Shown here one piece after another: positions 47,509-61,300 of a stretch of DNA of 64,000 bases. Made by a program: the position numbers and the translations under genes. Numbering within the stretch: the stretch's first letter is position 1; each line of letters opens with the position of its first letter. This DNA comes from Ananas comosus. Lineage: Eukaryota > Streptophyta > Magnoliopsida > Poales > Bromeliaceae. A model generated the notes under the pieces. The model was given only the letters and a program-made list of their open reading frames with translations. It had not been told where the DNA came from and did no database searches. The DNA lies in the NCBI RefSeq assembly GCF_001540865.1, contig NC_033633.1:10886917-10950916 (forward strand). Reading direction: 5' to 3'.

Positions 47509-48459
47509 AAACGTTTGAAACGGAGGAGACGAAGGGAAAGAGGAGATGACGTGGCCGTTCAACAGCTACTAGTATTTATATTTATAATTAATATTATATA
47601 ATATAAATATTAAATATTAATATATTTTTTATTATAATTATAATTATAAAATAAAAATATAATGTAATAACGAAATTTAGGTAGGTGAGCTGGACAAACC
47701 GGTGGAAATGGATAGCCGTGTGGAAGGGGCTGTTTTACAACATAATCCTTTAAAATTTTATAATTTGCAAACTAATACCGTCAAATTTATATTTACAATC
47801 TACCATGGTTCGAATTTTATATAGATTATATGAAAAATTAAAAAAAAAATAAAATTGTTAGGATTATACGTGGATTATTATAATTTTTATTTGATTATTA
47901 GGATTGAATTGATAGATTATTATATTATAATTTTTAGATTGTTAAGATTATATGTAATTATTAGAATTATATGTGAGATATAAAAAAGTAAAAAAATAAA
48001 AAAAAGTGAATAATTCACCACTTTAGTGGAAAATTAGACTTTACGAAGAAAATAAATTATTCACCGTCTTTAAAAAAAAAATTATAGGATCATTTTGGAA
48101 AAAAGTCCAGTGAGAGTGTGGATTAGTACTTGCTGGCCTCGAAGTAAGTTCGAGATAGTTGAATCGGTCGTTCGTTTAATAAATGAGTTGAATCAGTGTC
48201 AACTCGCTCGTGTTTAACTCGATATAGCTCGAAATCTTAATGGAGGAGCTGAGCTCAACTCGAGCCAAATAAAAGCTTTAATTAAATCGGATCGCCATTT
48301 TCGTGATAGGCTTGACCCGAGTTCAGTTCGATAAACCAGATCGCTATTTTCGTGATAAACTTGATCTGAGTTCAATTAATTAAATCGGGTCGCTATCTTC
48401 GTGATAGACTCGACCTAAGTTTGGTTTATTAAATCGGGTTGCCGTTTTCGTGATAGACT
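47458..48459. repeat. Direct duplication, copy B
   Basis: Second copy of the 1-kb segment. It starts with the same (GA)n tract just right of the N and ends at the same 'gtgatagact'. Beyond it, unique sequence continues with 'gaacccagtctgatttatta', whose tgatag.cttga words repeat a further few times to about 48590. Confidence 0.93.
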
Positions 48460-48599
48460 TGAACCCAGTCTGATTTATTAAGCCGGGTCGTCGTTCTCAT
48501 GATAGGTTTGACCTTGATCCAATTCGTTAAGCCGGTCGCCGTCCTTGTGGTAGGCTTGACCTAGTCTGATTCATTAAGCTGGATCGCCGTCCTGGTTAC

Positions 48600-49380
48600 C
48601 TTTACAAATTTTTATAAGCACTTGTTTGGTTCGGGGTTAAGGGGTGGAATAACTCCTTAACCTCGAAGTTATTCCCAAACACCTAATTTAGGGGGTGGGG
48701 TTAGCTAACCCCACTGCTCCAACCAAACAAAATACTATTTTACCCACTATCCTTCTTATCCCACCTACTCCAACCAAATATTATTTTATCTATATCTGGA
48801 CTAAATCCAATTCTTAACCAAATACAAAATTACTCTAACTCCATCTTAACTCTGAACTCAACTCTATTCCTGAAATAACAAATTTTTATTTAACCCAGAA
48901 TCAAATGGTGGGTAAGAATTTAGTTTATTTTATTGGAGTTGATAATCGATATGACTTATTCTGTCAAAACTACCGAGGATTTAAACAATTGGGATCTAAC
49001 TGAAACAAATGTAAAGATTAGGGACCAAGCAGCAAAAAAAAAAAAAAAAAAAAGGGTAGGCACCAAAATGAAAAATAGGAAACCGTTAGGAAACAATGTG
49101 CAAATACTTAACCCGTGCTATAAAACTCTCACGTGCACCGCACGTGCAACACGCACTTTTGTAACCACAAGGTCAATCTCGTAAATAAAACAAACTCCGA
49201 GCCCCTATATTTGCCCCTCCTCGTTCACAGAGAGAGACCCTTCCATTTTCCCGCGCAAATCCCTCGCAAAAACCCTAGAAACCATCTAGGGTTTTTGAAT
49301 TCCTCGATCAAAAAAGCTTTTTTTTCCCTTAATTTTTTTTCTTTTTTTTTTTTTTTTTGTCGATTAGAACGCGGAGCTCG
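48600..49380. other. Spacer and promoter/5' UTR of the PP4R3-like gene
   Basis: A probable MITE-like stretch begins near 48626 ('gtttggttcggggttaagg', with internal ggttagctaacc inverted words). A poly-A run is at 49034-49053. From about 49200 the sequence has a CT-rich, 'aaaccctagaaacc' leader typical of plant 5' UTRs, then T-rich DNA to the ATG at 49381. Confidence 0.5.
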
Positions 49381-52300
49381 ATGGGCGATCGGAAGAAGGA
49401 CTCGATTTCTCCCCTCACTTACATGCCGGTCAATTTCTTTCTTGTGTTCTTTGCGCTTCTTTTGAATCCTCCTAGGGTTTATCGCTCTCATTTATTGGGA
49501 GTTTTGGCTAAATTTTGAAGCCATTACTATCCCGCTTTGTGATTCAAGAGATTCTTAGATGTTTCGTTGACCTAGCTGTAGAGGCGATCACATGAAATGT
49601 AGCTGAGATCGCCTGCAGAATCTAAATTGTTAGATCCACGTTGTTCTTGGATTCATAATCGGATGTTGTTGATTTATGTGTTTGGAGTTTTGAGATGTTT
49701 CCTGACATAGCAGTAGAAGTGAGGGCATGGAAAGGAGCTGAGGTTGTTGGTGGATGTTTAGTTATTGTGTTTTATTCAATCATCAGTTTTAATGAATTTA
49801 ATACTTACATTTATTTATTTTTTGGGGTTTTGTGTGTGACTGTTGTTCTTTATAGATTAAACTTTAAACACATCAATCTTCGACTTCATTAGCATAGAAA
49901 TGGTTTCTGTGACACAAATATACAAAATGTAGCATTTTCACAATGCAAGAAAATAAAAGAACAGTTATCAAGTTGTCAATTTGAGTAGAATATTTACCGC
50001 TCAATGAGTCACATGATTACCCAATCGACCACCTTTCCTGGGGAAACAGAGAAAATGAATCAACTAAAATAAACTTATAAAATTAATTATAAAAACAATT
50101 AGTAGAATGTAGAACAGGACATGCATTTCTGGAAGGGAATTAGTAACACCGCATACTTTTAATTTCTGCTTACAGCATTCCTTTTTCTTGAATCTTAGAT
50201 ATACTGTATTTACATGCATTCTTTAATGTGTCTTCGGTGGAGTGTACAGCTGCAGCATTGCAGTTGTTTATGCAGGCAATTCATGTAATTGTTGACCTAT
50301 TTGAATATTGTTCCAGCAAGTGAAGGTATACTGCACCACAAAGGACGGCAAAAGGAATGAACAGGGATCGGGACATGTTTTTATGGAAAATCTTGAGGTC
50401 AAGCTTTCTTTACTGTTATCTCTGTAGTTATATTGAAATTGTAGGCACTTCTTATCTTCTATCTTTATGGATCTTCCACCTTAGCACTCATCAAAGAAAG
50501 TTATCTGTTTCTTTTAAACATTTTGTACTGTTAAGTTGTCAGTGGTGCTGCTTAATTTTTCAGAAATTTTGTGAAGATTATTTTACGAAATCTTAATATC
50601 AGCAATTTACTTATGACTTGAAATGCAGATAAATCTAAATTGTTAATGATGTAAAAAATCAAGAACTATGCTGGTTTTATTTAGAAAACTTGTGATTTTG
50701 GAATGTAGAGTATCTGTTTTAATACTTATATTATACAAAAGTATTGTCCCTGTTCCTGGTGGTTCACCACTTGAAGCAACACTAACATGACAATCTTTAA
50801 AAGCCGAGCTTCTTATGAATCAAAAGTATCTACTAGTAAAGCATATAATTATTTAGTTAATTTGTCCAACTTAAACTAATCTAACCTAAAATTGCCCAAG
50901 GGCCTTTAAATTTTTCGATTTTAATCAACATTGTTTAGAAAGTAACATCAGATTGAAGTGAGCTACATAATCTAATCTAATATGGTTTAGTTTAACCAAT
51001 AGTAAATAAAAATATTTTCTATTTATACTAGATCCAAATAATTTATCTAATCCAAAATTGTCAGTGGGCTTTAGTTTGCTGTTTAAATCAACCTTTTTCA
51101 GAAAACTAGCACGTGTGTAGCATGTTCATATGCCCAGATAGTATAGTTCATTGCTTTATAAGCTTGCTGGGCACCTTGATTATCCTCAAATCTTTATAGC
51201 TAAAGAATAAAGGTTACGTGAACATGTAGCCATCTGTTTTTTGAGATTGTTAAATATTGCCACAAAATGTAATTCATACAAGATTGCAAAGGCTCAAAAA
51301 TCCATGGTAAGATCTTGATGTCTATCATATGAAAATTCAAAAATTTCATCATACTGGAATGGAACCACATCTTATTACTGTAACATTATTTTCATGCGAT
51401 TTCAATTCTGAAGTATATTCTGTCCTTTTTCTTGCAGGAGAAATAATAACACATTTTTGGTGATAATACATTTACTCATTGCCATTAGGTCATGTATCTT
51501 CTTATTGAATTGTGCCGAGTGACCTTACAGATTATATACACATTTGTCAAATCTCTTCTTGCTATCAACTGCTCACCAGAAATTCCTATAGATAATTATT
51601 CAGTTGGATTACCTGCCATCTTTTTTGCACTAGGTTATTATATGTACTTCTATGGGGAAAAAGCCCCAGACAACCCCACACTTTGCTTGAATTGCAAATC
51701 ACCATCTGAAGTATGAGAAGTTGAACTTCACTATGTGAACAATCTATTTGTTTCAACTACTTAACGGGCCTGAATTGTTGTCCAAGTTTTCTAGTGTGTA
51801 ATTCATACACTTTGGATACCATGTAAGTAAGCATCTCATTACCAAAGCTTGATTCTAGCAATAAGCATTTTTATGTACATGTGGAATCAAAGCTTGATTC
51901 TAGCAATAATCATTTTTAGGTACAGTTGGAATGGATCTCCATTTTCCTCAATGCTGAAGCATTAAATAGTTCCTGTTCTGTATCCTTGTGCATTTTGTGA
52001 TTCTATTAATCTCTTAGATGTCAATGAGCTTGATTAGCACCATAAAAGAAATTATGATTAGTGTGAATGCCACAAAGTGTGTTTCTTATCCTACAGTTCT
52101 CACGCTTTACATCTATTCTGTTATTCATTCCTTTTTGTAGGGACTTTGGAGGAAGAAAACCTTCATTTTTCTTTCTTAGAGCTTATAAATCTTCATATAA
52201 ACTGGTTTTCAGAGGTCAAAGGATCTTGGTTTGATTGTTATTGATGAAGAGGATAATACTACAATACTTGTTCATCGTATATCCTATAACTGTGCATATG

Positions 52301-55300
52301 AAAGACAAGGTGTGATGAACCTGCTACACCATTATTTTCTCAAAATATTGTATTAATTAATTAATGAACTCTATAGATAAAATGTTTACTTTGTTTTGCC
52401 CTATTTAACAGACAACATTATCTCATGGAAAGATCCAGACTCAGCTACCGAGTTGGTATTGGACTTTCCAGTGGCCAGCGCATGCTCCTCCATATGGTTT
52501 TCTATTCACCACTTCTTGTCATAGTGGCGGTTTTATGTGCTTTAGTGGTAATTCTTATGGATGTATTTGTTCATATATATTGGATTGTGTAGGGAAAATA
52601 TCCAAAAAGTACGGAATGATATATCTACTAGACTGGGAAGTAAGTTACTGGGTAATGGGTATACATATTTGCCGATCATCTCTTGGTTACACTACTCGTA
52701 TATGACCTTCTTCAGTTGGTGTTGAGATTGATAGTCATCCAGTGAAGGGACCTCAAGAAGCGACTACATCACAGTCACGTGGTAACTAACCTTTTCTCTA
52801 TCATAATCAATCTTAAAGTGCTACATAGTTAACCCCTTCCGTTTGGTAATATTCTCAGTTGGTACTGGGAAAATTGTCAAATAGTTCGGGACGTAATTTA
52901 CTAGGCAATCGGAATACATATATATTGATTAGTTCCAATTATATCATTTGTAAATGACCTTCTTCAGTTGGTATGATGGTTTATTCTCGTCGAGTAAAAG
53001 GATCCCAAAATGCTACGACAACAGTATCATCTAGTGGTAATAAACCTCTCCCTCATCATAATCCATCTTAAAGTACTGCATCACATAACCACCATTGAAT
53101 TATCTTTCAGATGAGTCATTTCCTTCTGAGAATGATCAAGTTAGTGAGTTTCCACCTCTTGAGTTATCCACTCTTCCTTTAATCTTGAAGGTATGTATGA
53201 TCTAGGTGATAAGCATTGGTGTTGTGTATCTGTTCCTTTAGTTCATAGCAGAGCATCTTGCACAACCACATGGCATTTTATTATTCTATATTATATTTTT
53301 TTCTCTATCTCTTCACTAAGGGAAGCAATGCTTATTATTTTTATTATTCTATGTTACATTATGGTTCTCTCTCTTCACTAATGAAGACGATGCTTATTAT
53401 CTTTTGCAATATTATTTTTTTCTTTCAAAATTTTCGCAATTAATTTTCCTTCAATTTGGATCCATATGTATGCTGGACTTTTTTGTGATAGAACTTGCAT
53501 GGTGCATGTGTTATGATACTTCCATTTTCATGGCCTTTTTCTGGGTCTATCTTTCCACAATTTGCTTACTCAAGACCCTAAGAAACATTTGATTCTTTTA
53601 ATTAGTGGCACTACTGATGGTTTCTTGTTTTATAGATCGATAAGACCACTAGAAGGAGACAGATGCTACCAATATCTTGTAAAAATTACATATGCCACTT
53701 ACTCGTTCCAGCTTCACGTCTATATTTTAAATATTTTAGTGCAACTGCCATAACAGTAGGCAGGATTTGTCTTTTGAAAGAATCTATGTCTACCTTATAT
53801 TCTTTTATTACATGGGCCTGCAAATTTAAATACCCTGATTTGGTTGGATATGTTTTGCAGAATATACTCGAGTGCGACGATAAGGATCGAACATTTGTGC
53901 CAGAATTTCTGCTAAAAGATGTAAGTTTTCTGCTAATCTTTCTTAGTAACAGTTATGGATTATGAAATGATCAATTTAAAAGTAGTCTATAGCAGTTAAT
54001 TTTCTTTCTTCTTTGAATCAGTAATAATATCTGGATGCATTTTGATATTTGTGGTCTTTTGTGGCGTCCTTTGCAAATCTATTAGTTCTTTTGCGTGAAA
54101 GAATTTTAGATTCCCCGTGGCTGTTAATGGTGATAAAACCACACACTTAAGGGCAGAAAAGAATTTCATGATGATACTTAAAAGTTTTAAAATGAATCAT
54201 ATACTAATAGCATGATAATAAACTATTTGGTGTCATCTTTGATAAAAGTGTGTTAATTGGCTGGTTGTTTGCTTAATGGGAAAAAGAGAAAAAAATAGAG
54301 ACACTTCATGAGGTTTGGTGCAATCAAACTTATGGTTGTGCCACTGTTTTAGGACCTTTTTGCTTTTGGCAGGTTACATTTGCAAAAAAAAATTGAGAAA
54401 AATATCATCAAATTTGTAAAAAAAAAAAGATATCATTTATCTAGAAAAGAAAGGGAAAGAGTGACATAATGAGATTATATGAACCAAAGTTGCATGGCGT
54501 CTGCTATTAAAGATCTTACTAGTCTCAATTTTCTATACCTTGTGATACCAATATAATATAATTGGAAGAGATGTAACAGAGAGTATATGTACTGTGGACA
54601 ACATGGTCGGTAGGTGCAATGATCTTTTCTTACTTTTAGATTATGTGAAACAACCGTTGTACTCTAAAAGTTTAAGCTGTTAGGGAACGATGTTTACGTA
54701 TTTTTATATTTAACATTTTCCTTAACGTCTGGGCTCAAGACTTTTTGCAAGGCCCATGATGTGGACTTGAATTAAATGGGAGGAAATTAATAATGCTAGG
54801 AGTCTGGCGTGACTCAAACTCAGAACCTTCCGCTCTGATACCATGTGAAACAATCGTTGTACTCTAAAAGCTTAAGCTGTTAGAGAACGGTATTTATATA
54901 TTTTTATATTTAACAGCTTAGAATTTAATTAAGATTCGCACAAAAAGCTATTCTAATTTCTAACACCACTGTATGTTTGGCTTGAATTAGTAATATGTTT
55001 AATATGCTCTTCTTACTAAGATTCATTCTTCTTTCTCTCTTATTATTTGGTCCAGTCAGAATTTTTCCAAAAGCTAGTAAACTTGTTTAGAGTCTGTGAA
55101 GAATCACAAAACATGGATGGCCTTCACATGATTTTTAAACTAGTCAAGGCGATCAGTAAGTACTTATTTTTATTTGCTTTTAATACATGTCTTTCAGTAA
55201 GTTAGCTAACATTTTTTTTTTGTGGATTATTTGCAGTTTTGCTAAATAGCTCGGAGATCTTTGATGGAATTTTATCTGATAAGTTCATTTTGGATATTAT

Positions 55301-58300
55301 TGGTACTCTTGAATGTAGGTCAATTTCCTCTGTTGCTACTTATTTGGCATTTATTAGTGCTAAATGTTGTTTTTTTTTATCATTAATTGTATTAAGTAGT
55401 TGGATTGCCAAAGAGTACAATGTGAACGTTTATACCGATGTCAATATATCCTCAATTTCATACTCATGAGAGCTACCTTTGTAAATCAAACAACAAAGCA
55501 AAGTGATTTATAATCATATTACCAATTATTGTCCTTGAAGTTTGGTCTAGATTTCAATTTGTCCTTGTAGTTTTAATTATCACAATTTAGTCTGTAAAGT
55601 TTATTCTACATAATAATTAGGTCTTTCTGTCAATTTACCATCCAATAAGTGCCACATTGCCATCTTTGTTGGATTGTCCATTACTAAAATTGAAACTAAG
55701 AGGATAAAATTAGTACTAGAATTAAACTTTAGGTAGAAAATTAAACTAAGGTCAGATGTTGAGAATGAAATTGAAATTTTTAGGATAGAATTAGTTTCGT
55801 ATGGGTTTAAAAGTTGCAGGAATATTTTCTGAAATAAATGCTACTCCTATAAAAAAAAAGGTTTTCTTTACTAATATCTAGTTACGTCATAAATGAAAGA
55901 AGAAAAGAGAGAAAGAAAGGAGAGAGAAAGGAGAAATGGATGAGAAGAAAGTGAAGCGAGAAAATAAGGAGAGAGAAATCAAGAAAAGAGAAAAGAAAGG
56001 CAGAAGGATGAGAGAGAAAGTGAAGAGAGAAAATGAGGAGAGAGAATGAAGGGAGAGAAAGGAAGGAAAAAGAATAAAAGGAGATTAAACAAGGAGAGAG
56101 AAAGGAATGAGAGAGTGTAGAATGAAAGTGAGGGGAGAATAAAGAGAGAAAAGGAATAGAGAAAGAAAGTGAAAGGAGGCAAAAAAGAGAGAGAGAGAGA
56201 GATAAAGTAGAGGTATGAGAGAGAATTCGAGAAGAGAATAAAGGGAGAGAAAATGAGAAAATGATGAGAGAAAGTAAAGACAGAATAAAAAGAGAGACAA
56301 TGAAGGAAGAAAAGTGAGAGATAGTTGGGAGGGAGGAAGCAAAGAGAGAGGAGAGAATGAAAGAAGGGATGAGACAGAGTAAAAGGAGCAATAAAGAGAG
56401 AGAGAGTGAGAAAAAAATGGAAGAACGATGCAAGAAAGGTCAAAAGTTTCTCACCTATATATATATATCATATTTTTTATCTTCTTTAACCTCTTTTTAG
56501 CCAAATTCCTCTATGTTAAAAAACATCCATTATTGGAGGGTAATAGGAGTTGAAAATTTTCACTTTCCTTAAAAGTTCACCCAGGCACCAAACACAAGTG
56601 ATATGAAATTAAAGTTTACCGGAGTAACGTATCACCCCTTTTAACCCTATATTAAATGTGCCTAAGGTCACACTTTAGGGCCGAATTATTACAAGTGAAA
56701 CTCTAAGAACAATAGTCAATCTTTAGAGATTAAATTTGTGGTTCATCCCAAGTTTTTCTTTGTGCAGATGATCCAGACGTTTCCCAAGTGCGGCAGCATC
56801 GTACTTTTCTCAAAGAGAAAGTGGTTTTTAAGGAGGTGGATTGACTGTATTATGTTATCCGCTTATCATTTTTCTTGGGGTGGGGGGGTGGGAGGGGTCT
56901 TAAAACTCAATTGTCTTGCAGGCCATTCATGTAGAAAATGCTGAAATATTGTCAAAATTACATCGATCTTACATGATTGGTTATCTGAAGGTCAGCTTTC
57001 CTAATGTATTGTTTAGTTTTACTTTTTCCTTTGTTTTTTCCCGCTTTCCTTGTTATATTTTGGTATTTACTATTGTTGCAACTAATTTAGGATGATATTT
57101 TACCGGGAGTATTGGACCAGGCTACAAAAGTAACTCTTGAAACCATACTTAACACAAATAATGCTCTTGTAAGTATCGCAAAATTCACTTATGATTTTAA
57201 GTTATGAATTATTCCACTATATTCGTTACTATCAGTGGTATCTAATTCTCTTGTAGGTCATTTCATTGCTCAAAGATAATGATTCTTTTTTGCAAGAATT
57301 AGTCAATAAGATGAGATCTGACAACACCTCTGCGGAGTCAAAAAAGGATTTGGTATAACTACATTCTTCTTATATGCCACTTCTTATATGTGTGTTTGTT
57401 TTAATTTGAAGTTTCTCTCCCTCTAATTGGCTATCATTATCATAATTCTCTGTTCTTTTGTAGATTCACGAATGTAATTGTGGATTTACGGATGTAACTT
57501 AATTAGACTGATCTGGGTAGCCACCATTTCTGCTACTAATCATTACAATATTGCTATTTAAGATGCATAGCCAAAAACATGATGTGGAATTAAATTGAAC
57601 TTGGAATTTGGAAATAACCAAAATCAATCCAAGAACCAATAATTATTTAGGAAGCAAAATATATCTTACCCAAGGACATTCCAAAAGGCTTCATTCATTC
57701 TGTGAAATTCCAACATCAAACACAAGCGACAAAGAAAGAAAAATTCAAAATCCAACTCGTTTGAAACCAAACTGAAGCAAAGAAAATGAGCGAATGGTTT
57801 TGTCAATTCATTGGATTCAAAATCAGGTCATTTAATGTTTGGTGAAAATTTAAAGGCCAATCTTATAGGAAACAGGAGCAAATAACTCAACCCAGTAGTA
57901 TATGAGCGGTCAACGACTATCAGAGACTGCCGACGTTTCTTTCAGTTGCTTCAGAATTTACTGCATATAAGCTGCAGAAAATATGGGATGGTAGTTGAAA
58001 CAAGGGCCGTGGTTGTGTATGCGACAAATGAGCTGCAGATCCAGTATATATAAAAGGATATGGCATAAAAACAACAAAAAAAAGCAGCAGTTATTTTGTC
58101 CTAAAAATTGCGGGAATTTGGCCACAAATGAAGAGAAAAGAAAGAAAAAGAGGAAAAGAAATGAAGAGAAAGGGTGAAAGGCACATTTATCACATGCTAC
58201 AAGATGGACAGTTTTCATGAGTAGATTATATAAGCTGCTACTTACTATATGGTTATGCCTTCCTTTTTCTTTCAAATAAATCAGTTTGCCATACTGTTAT

Positions 58301-61300
58301 TATGTGGTTTTTTTTTTCTTTTTTATCTTTTGTCCAATTTTGAAAAGAGGCACTGATTCCATGTCTATGTCATCCGTGAGCAGGTACTATTCTTGCATGA
58401 GTTTTGCTCTCTCTGTAAATATTTGTCACTTATGGAACAAGTCAATCTACTTCGGTGGGCTATTCATGTTCTTCTTTTGCTTTGTTTTGCTTTTGGTTTC
58501 CTTTTACCCTAACTATTATTTTTGGGGGAAAAAGTTCATTTGTTGCCTCTTAATCACCAAATAACCTACTTATAAAATTTCCAATTAACCAAACAACTTG
58601 TGGGAGTCTTAAGAGACTATCTTAGGGGGAAAAAAGTATGAAACTTTCGGTCACATATGCTTTTCACTATTTTTCCCTTTTAGAAGCCTGTAATTATCTA
58701 TGAACTAGTGATATCCAACAGGGATCTTGCTGCGAAAGGTGTTATTGATATCACTGCTAATGTGTTGCGGAGTCATAACAAAAAGCTTGTGTCGGCGGGG
58801 TAAACTCTTTTTTGGTCATTAGATAGAGCAGTTTAACTTTTTGTGGAAACTTCGTATCAATCGGCCTTTGTTATTTTTATCTGTCTTTCTAACTTGGTTT
58901 CCTATCTGAAATTCAGGATAAAAATTCTTTTCTGTTTCCTTGATATCATTCCTAGCACTCTCAGGTCTTATGTTATTCAGGATGACACTTTCCTTGGGCT
59001 TTTGGTAAGCAACTTTACAGGTATTTGGTTCTGAAGTATAACAAATTCTTTTGTTATCAAACTTATGGACTTGATATTTACTAGAATTTTTTTAAATTTT
59101 TTTTTGCATGTGTGTATATTGATATACTATGTTGTTGTTAGCAGATCCGACTGTTGGAAGCCGTTAGGATGTAGAAAGGGACATTACTCATTAGTTGATA
59201 CTTTATTGTGATGTTTGTCATAGATTCTGCGATGTCTAGAACTTCTGCGGAAGTGCTGTAGACAATAGAGCTGCTCGTGTAGCCTCAACAGTTGTTTTCT
59301 TATGTTTATATCGATTCGACTATCAGAATAGCTTCTCGAGCAAAAGCTATGCATATAAGTTGAATTTTATTTGAAAAGTTTTCAAAAGATGGCATTTCAC
59401 ATATATATAAGAACTTAAAAAGTATTTGAAGGGCATACATCAAAATGCAAAATTTGTAACTATGTGTACTTGTAAATACTTAAGTTCTTATATATGTGCC
59501 AAATGCCTTACTTTGAAAACTTGTTATAATAAATTCAACTTGTATGCATAGCTTTCTCAAGAGGAAGCTGCTCATATAAGTGGAATTTTACTAGGGAGTT
59601 TTTACCTGAAGTAATTTTGTGTACAAAAGGATTTGAAGAGCATATTTAAGTTGACAACTATGTTAAATTAGTCAACTATCATGATAATGAATCATAGAGA
59701 ACAAGGAATGAATTGTTGGGCATCCCTGTGAGCAGATCACTGCTGTGGACTTCAAGTACAGTTGATTGCATAGAGTTTAGCATTTAGAAATTAGAACCAT
59801 ATTGGCATAAAAAAAGCTGAAAAGTAAGAGTTGTTGTTCCAATATAATTACTAAATAAAGTTGTAAGGCTTGTGGTACACCTTGACATGTTAAGCCTGTA
59901 CATTTCATTTTTTTTATTTGGGTGCCTTCTCTAGCATCTCTATCTACTTGAGAATTGTTCTCTGTTGACATAAATGGATCTGTTTGTATCTTCTGTGCAA
60001 GGTTAAAGGTTTGATAACTGGCTTGGGATGTGACATTCATAATGAATTTCTTGAAATTCTTCAACGATTGTTGGATTCAAAAGATATGCCCACATTGCAG
60101 GTACTTAAGTTTATGCAAGCCTTCTTAAGTTAATATCTCTCTGATTTAGTACTACAATATCATTATTAGCACTGTTTATCGACCAGTCAACATGGATTTC
60201 AGCTGATAGTCCGATACTGTTTCAATGAAATCAAAGAAATTGGATTTGAGGATGAATTCTTTTGCTTCGAATGCCTTGTAATTGGATTGACTTTATTGTT
60301 TCCTTTTCCTGTTTTACCCCCTGCTGAATAAGCCAACTAGAAGTTAGCGAAGTCACTTCATGGTTAGTTTACACAACCCTACCTTCTTAAGTTAATATTT
60401 CTAATTCCTAAATTTCTTGCAGCAAGATAGAATTATGCACATTTTCTGTGAAGGATATTTGGACGAGTTGATGGATGTTATAGAATTATGCTGTCCTCCA
60501 AAGAATGGTTCTCGCAGAGCTGAATCTGATGCCGCATATAAGCCCGAAAGTTTATTGAACATATGCGAGCTGCTTCGTTTTTGCGTGATTCATCATTTCA
60601 ATGAGATAAGGTGGTTTTTTTCTCTAATAATGACTTGTTCATTTTGCTATGCTATTTGTGATAGTTTTCTTGTACATTCTCAAATGTGCGTACAACTTCT
60701 GTTTTGTAGCTTCTACTTTTATTTGAGTGACGTCATCAAAAAGATCTTATATCTAACTCGAAGAAGAGAAAGGTTTCTTGTTGTGGCAGCTGTTCGGTTT
60801 GTACGGACTATAATCTCCAGTTGTGCAGATGTAAGTATTTTTGTTTTGCACTTGTTAGATTTGGATGATCAGTACATTCTTCCCTGTTTCCTGATAAATT
60901 TGCTTGTATTGATAAAATAGCTGTGGTATTATCTGATTTATTGTATTTTTTACTTTGTTCAGAAGATTATCATTCCAGATCAATCGACTTTTGGAAGATA
61001 TTCAATAATGATCTTGAAATCTATCTACTCAAGATATTCTCTTGTTCAACACATAATAATCCCTTATAATATGAAAGAGCATTTTTTACTATCTTATCTA
61101 ATTTTGTAATGATTGTTCTCATTTTTAAGCCCATAGTTATGTTTCTTCGGTTCACTGGGCTATCATTGAGATGCATAAATTTTAGAGATATTTGCATAGG
61201 TACGAACACACATTGTCTAGTTAGATTTTGTAACTGCGTAAAATCTGAATTTCGTGCATCTTTGAATAGTTAAATTCTTGCATGTATATCCTTATACTTA

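Noticed and set aside
51492..51716. 74-codon hydrophobic frame in intron 2 of the PP4R3-like gene
   Set aside because: No family resemblance and no splice phase linking it to exon 2 or 3; most likely chance.
55882..56443. Overlapping 154-183 codon minus-strand frames
   Set aside because: They translate the pyrimidine side of the GA block; Ser/Leu/Phe low complexity with no family features.
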